This document shows positions 61,487 through 64,000 of a stretch of DNA of 64,000 bases, piece by piece; within the stretch, counting starts at the first letter, position 1, and every line of letters starts with the position of its first letter. The stretch is from Clavibacter zhangzhiyongii (GTDB lineage: Bacteria > Actinomycetota > Actinomycetes > Actinomycetales > Microbacteriaceae). Where the stretch lies: the NCBI RefSeq assembly GCF_014775655.1, contig NZ_CP061274.1, positions 62,001 through 126,000 of the forward strand. The letters are read 5' to 3'. Made by a program: the position numbers and the translations under genes. The notes under the pieces are model-generated. The model worked only from the letters and a program-made list of their open reading frames with translations. It did not search any database and was not told the origin of the DNA.

Positions 61487-64000
61487 CTACCGCTCGTGCG
61501 GCGCGGCCTCCGTCTCGGCCCGGACGGTCGACGCCGTGGGCGGCGCCGCGTGCGCCCCGTGCCCGCCGTCGGCCGGCAGCCCCTCGGGCAGCTCGGTCGC
61601 GGGGACCCCGGCAGCGGCCGACGCGTGCGGGTGCGTGCGCTCGAGCGCCGCGCCCTCGATGTCGACGTCCGGCAGGATCCGGTCGAGCCAGCGCGGCAGC
61701 CACCAGGCCGAGCGGCCGAGCAGGTGCATGAGCGCGGGCATCAGCAGCATCCGCACCACGAACGCGTCGAGGAGCACGCCGAACGCGAGGCCGAAGCCGA
61801 TGGACCGGATGATGGTCGACTCCGAGAAGATGAAGCCGCCGAACACCGACACCATGATGAGCGCCGCCGCCGTCACGACCGCGCGCCCGGCCCGGAGGCC
61901 CTGCACCACCGCGAGCCGCGCCTCGGCGCCGTGCACGTACGCCTCCCGCATGCCGCTCGCGAGGAACAGCTGGTAGTCCATGGCGAGGCCGAACAGGATC
62001 CCGACGAGGATCACCGGCAGGAAGCTCAGGATCGGCCCCGGGCTCTCCAGCCCGATCAGCCCCGCGCCCCAGCCGAACTGGAACACCGCGACGATGAGGC
62101 CGTAGGTCGCGAACAGCGACAGCACGAACCCGCCCGTCGCGATGAGCGGCAGGAGGATCGAGCGGAACACGACGATCAGGATCAGCAGCGACAGCCCCAC
62201 GACCACGAGCAGGTAGAGCGGCAGCACCGCGGCCAGCGCCTCGGAGATGTCGATGTTGGTGGCGGCCTGCCCGGCGACGCCGAGCGAGATCCCGCCGTCG
62301 AGCTCGGGCATCGCGCGGATGTCCTGCACCAGCTGCTCGGTCGACTCGCTGTTCGGGCCCTCCTCGGGGAGCACCTGGAACGCGAGCACGGTGCCGTCGT
62401 CGGTGTTCGCGACGGGTGCCACGGCGACCACGTCGTCGAGGTCGTGCAGGGCCTGCGCGACGTCGACCTGGGTGGCGAGGAGGTCGGCCTCGGCGACGCC
62501 CGCGGGCACGTCGGCGACCACGAGCAGCGGGCCGTTGGCGCCCTCGCCGAACTCGGCGGCGACCGTGGAGAAGGCGCGCTCGCTGGTGGATCCGGCGGGC
62601 TCGCTCGACCCGTCCGGGAGCCCGAGGCGCATCGACAGGCTGGGGATCGCGACCACGAGCAGGGCCACGACCGTGCCGAGCACCGTGAGCACGGCGCGCG
62701 CGTTCGACATGGGCTTCAGGGCCTTCGCCGCGTCCTGCGGGCGGGCCGGGTCGGCGGCCGCCGCGCGCTCGCGGTCGCGCTTCCGCAGCACGCGCGCGCC
62801 GGCGAGGCCGAGCACCGCGGGCGTGAGGGTGATGGCGACCAGCACCGCGACGAGCACGCAGACGGCGCCCACCGTGCCCATCAGCGCGAGGAACGGCACG
62901 CCCGTGATGTTGAGGGCGAGGAGCGCGACGATCACGGTGGATCCCGCGAACACGACCGCCGTTCCCGAGGTGCCGTTGGCGAGCCCGATCGACTCGCGCA
63001 CGCCCGTGCCGGCGAGCATCTGCTTGCGGTGCCGGTTGACGATGAAGAGGGAGTAGTCGATGCCGACCGCGAGGCCGAGCATCACGCCGAGCACCGGGGT
63101 CACCGACGCCATGTCCACGACGCCGGAGAACGCGAGCGAGGCCGTGACGCCGACGCCCACGCCGACCACCGCGGTGACGATGGGGAGCGAGGCGGCGATG
63201 AGCGTGCCGAGCATCACGATCAGGACGATGGCGGCGAACACGAGGCCGACGACCTCGCCGATGCCGAAGATCTCGGGGACGCCCTGCGCCAGGTCGGTCG
63301 CGAAGTCGACGCGCGTGCCGTCGACGGGGGAGTCCTGGAAGTGGGCGATGGCCTCCTGCTTGGTCTCCTCGGAGAGCTCGAGGCGCGGCTCCGTGAAGGA
63401 GACGTTGACGATCGCGGTCGAGCCGTCCTCCGAGACGACGCCGATGCCGTCCGTGAGGCCGAGGAGCGTGCGGCCGAGTTCGGCCTGCTCGGCGCCGGAC
63501 TCGAGCTGCGTGCGGTTCGCGTCGACCGTCGCCTGCTGCTCCTGGAGCGCCTGGGTCTGCTGGTCGAGCTGGGCCTGCTGCGCGTCGAGCGGCGCGAGCT
63601 GGGCCGCCTGCGCGCCCGCGGCCTCGGCCTGCTGGCGCGCGGCGGTGAGCTGCTGCTGGCCGGCCTCGAGCTGCGCCTTCCCGGCGTCGAGCTGCTGCTG
63701 CGCCTGGTCGAGCTGGCTGCGGCCCGCGGTGATCTGCTCGTCGCCGCTCTGCAGCTGCGCGGCCTGGTCGGCGCGCTGCTGGGTGACGGCGAAGGGATCC
63801 ACCACGGAGGCGACGCCATCGAGGTCGCCCGCGCTCGTCGCGAGGGCCGAGATGTCCGCCTTCTGCTGGTCGGTGAAGGCCGAGCCGTCGGTGGTCGTGT
63901 AGACGACCGTGCCGGTGCCGCCCGCGGTGTCCGGGAGCGTCCGGGCGAGCTCGTCGGTGACGGCGCCGGACGCCGTGCCCGGGATGTCGAAGCTGTTGCC
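61487..64000 (-). CDS. MMPL/RND-type membrane exporter (5' end outside window)
   Basis: 837 residues are visible of a multi-pass transporter; the start lies beyond the right edge. The visible N-terminal part is extracytoplasmic (LARTLPDTAGGTGTVVYTTTDG). A Gln/Ala-rich coiled coil of about 110 residues follows, full of QLDQAQQQLDAGKAQLEAG-type heptads. Two membrane blocks carry the MMPL signatures GIDYSLFIVNRHRK and GLAMDYQLFLASGMRE. MMPL proteins export lipids or hydrophobic compounds using proton flow. The coiled coil is the unusual part and may form a periplasmic stalk. Confidence 0.88.
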   Translation of the reverse strand, partial: GNSFDIPGTASGAVTDELARTLPDTAGGTGTVVYTTTDGSAFTDQQKADISALATSAGDLDGVASVVDPFAVTQQRADQAAQLQSGDEQITAGRSQLDQAQQQLDAGKAQLEAGQQQLTAARQQAEAAGAQAAQLAPLDAQQAQLDQQTQALQEQQATVDANRTQLESGAEQAELGRTLLGLTDGIGVVSEDGSTAIVNVSFTEPRLELSEETKQEAIAHFQDSPVDGTRVDFATDLAQGVPEIFGIGEVVGLVFAAIVLIVMLGTLIAASLPIVTAVVGVGVGVTASLAFSGVVDMASVTPVLGVMLGLAVGIDYSLFIVNRHRKQMLAGTGVRESIGLANGTSGTAVVFAGSTVIVALLALNITGVPFLALMGTVGAVCVLVAVLVAITLTPAVLGLAGARVLRKRDRERAAAADPARPQDAAKALKPMSNARAVLTVLGTVVALLVVAIPSLSMRLGLPDGSSEPAGSTSERAFSTVAAEFGEGANGPLLVVADVPAGVAEADLLATQVDVAQALHDLDDVVAVAPVANTDDGTVLAFQVLPEEGPNSESTEQLVQDIRAMPELDGGISLGVAGQAATNIDISEALAAVLPLYLLVVVGLSLLILIVVFRSILLPLIATGGFVLSLFATYGLIVAVFQFGWGAGLIGLESPGPILSFLPVILVGILFGLAMDYQLFLASGMREAYVHGAEARLAVVQGLRAGRAVVTAAALIMVSVFGGFIFSESTIIRSIGFGLAFGVLLDAFVVRMLLMPALMHLLGRSAWWLPRWLDRILPDVDIEGAALERTHPHASAAAGVPATELPEGLPADGGHGAHAAPPTASTVRAETEAAPHER

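Overview
This is a very GC-rich window (roughly 72-73% G+C by eye) from an actinobacterium. Gene content and style point to Microbacteriaceae, most likely Clavibacter or a close relative. The pointers are a dnaK-grpE-dnaJ-hspR operon with HAIR operators, an IdeR/DtxR iron box ahead of a siderophore importer, many GTG starts, ATGA/GTGA gene overlaps, and many secreted proteins with Ala/Pro-rich leaders. The genus is an inference from overall content. No rRNA, tRNA, CRISPR array, insertion sequence or prophage was recognised, and the window reads as ordinary chromosome.

Layout. 1-4 kb: the end of an ECF sigma factor, a CHRD-domain wall/membrane protein with a class F sortase, two tiny paralogous membrane proteins, and a secreted Ig-repeat protein. 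4-7.8 kb: pyroglutamyl peptidase, an Atg22-like MFS permease, a phosphotransferase, and a Nudix/MarR pair. 8-19.5 kb: the most distinctive part, two neighbouring surface-protein loci. Each has an ER-type (SipW-like, Ser/His) signal peptidase and small secreted proteins with SipW-cognate-like leaders. One locus also has a LamG protein; the other has an LPVTG-anchored protein and a 1.1-kaa adhesin-like repeat protein. Two lipoproteins lie between them.

19.7-24 kb: the DnaK chaperone operon, with its repressor HspR encoded last and two HAIR operators at its promoter. 24-31.3 kb: an rRNA-type methyltransferase, a YdeI/DUF1905 protein, an XRE-DUF2975 pair under a long palindrome, a BLUF blue-light sensor, a SulP transporter with a MerR-type operator, a 2H phosphoesterase, and a LacI regulator next to a perfect LacI-type palindrome. 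31.9-35 kb: secreted GH18-like protein, amidohydrolase, SGNH-like protein. 35-39.1 kb: iron-siderophore ABC importer with a fused double permease. 39-47 kb: mixed housekeeping and detoxification genes.

47-49.4 kb: TetR plus a DHA2-type efflux pump. 49.4-55.5 kb: TetR, a Gfo/Idh oxidoreductase, an unknown partner and a sugar ABC importer with no ATPase of its own. 55.6-64 kb: UvrA-like ABC protein, TetR plus a paired SMR efflux system, a GH2 glycosidase and an MMPL exporter cut by the window edge.

Common themes are cell-surface construction (sortase, special signal peptidases, anchored and repeat proteins), import of iron and sugars, and several regulator-operator-efflux units in which the operator can be read directly as a palindrome. 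All function calls come from motif reading only; no database search was run.
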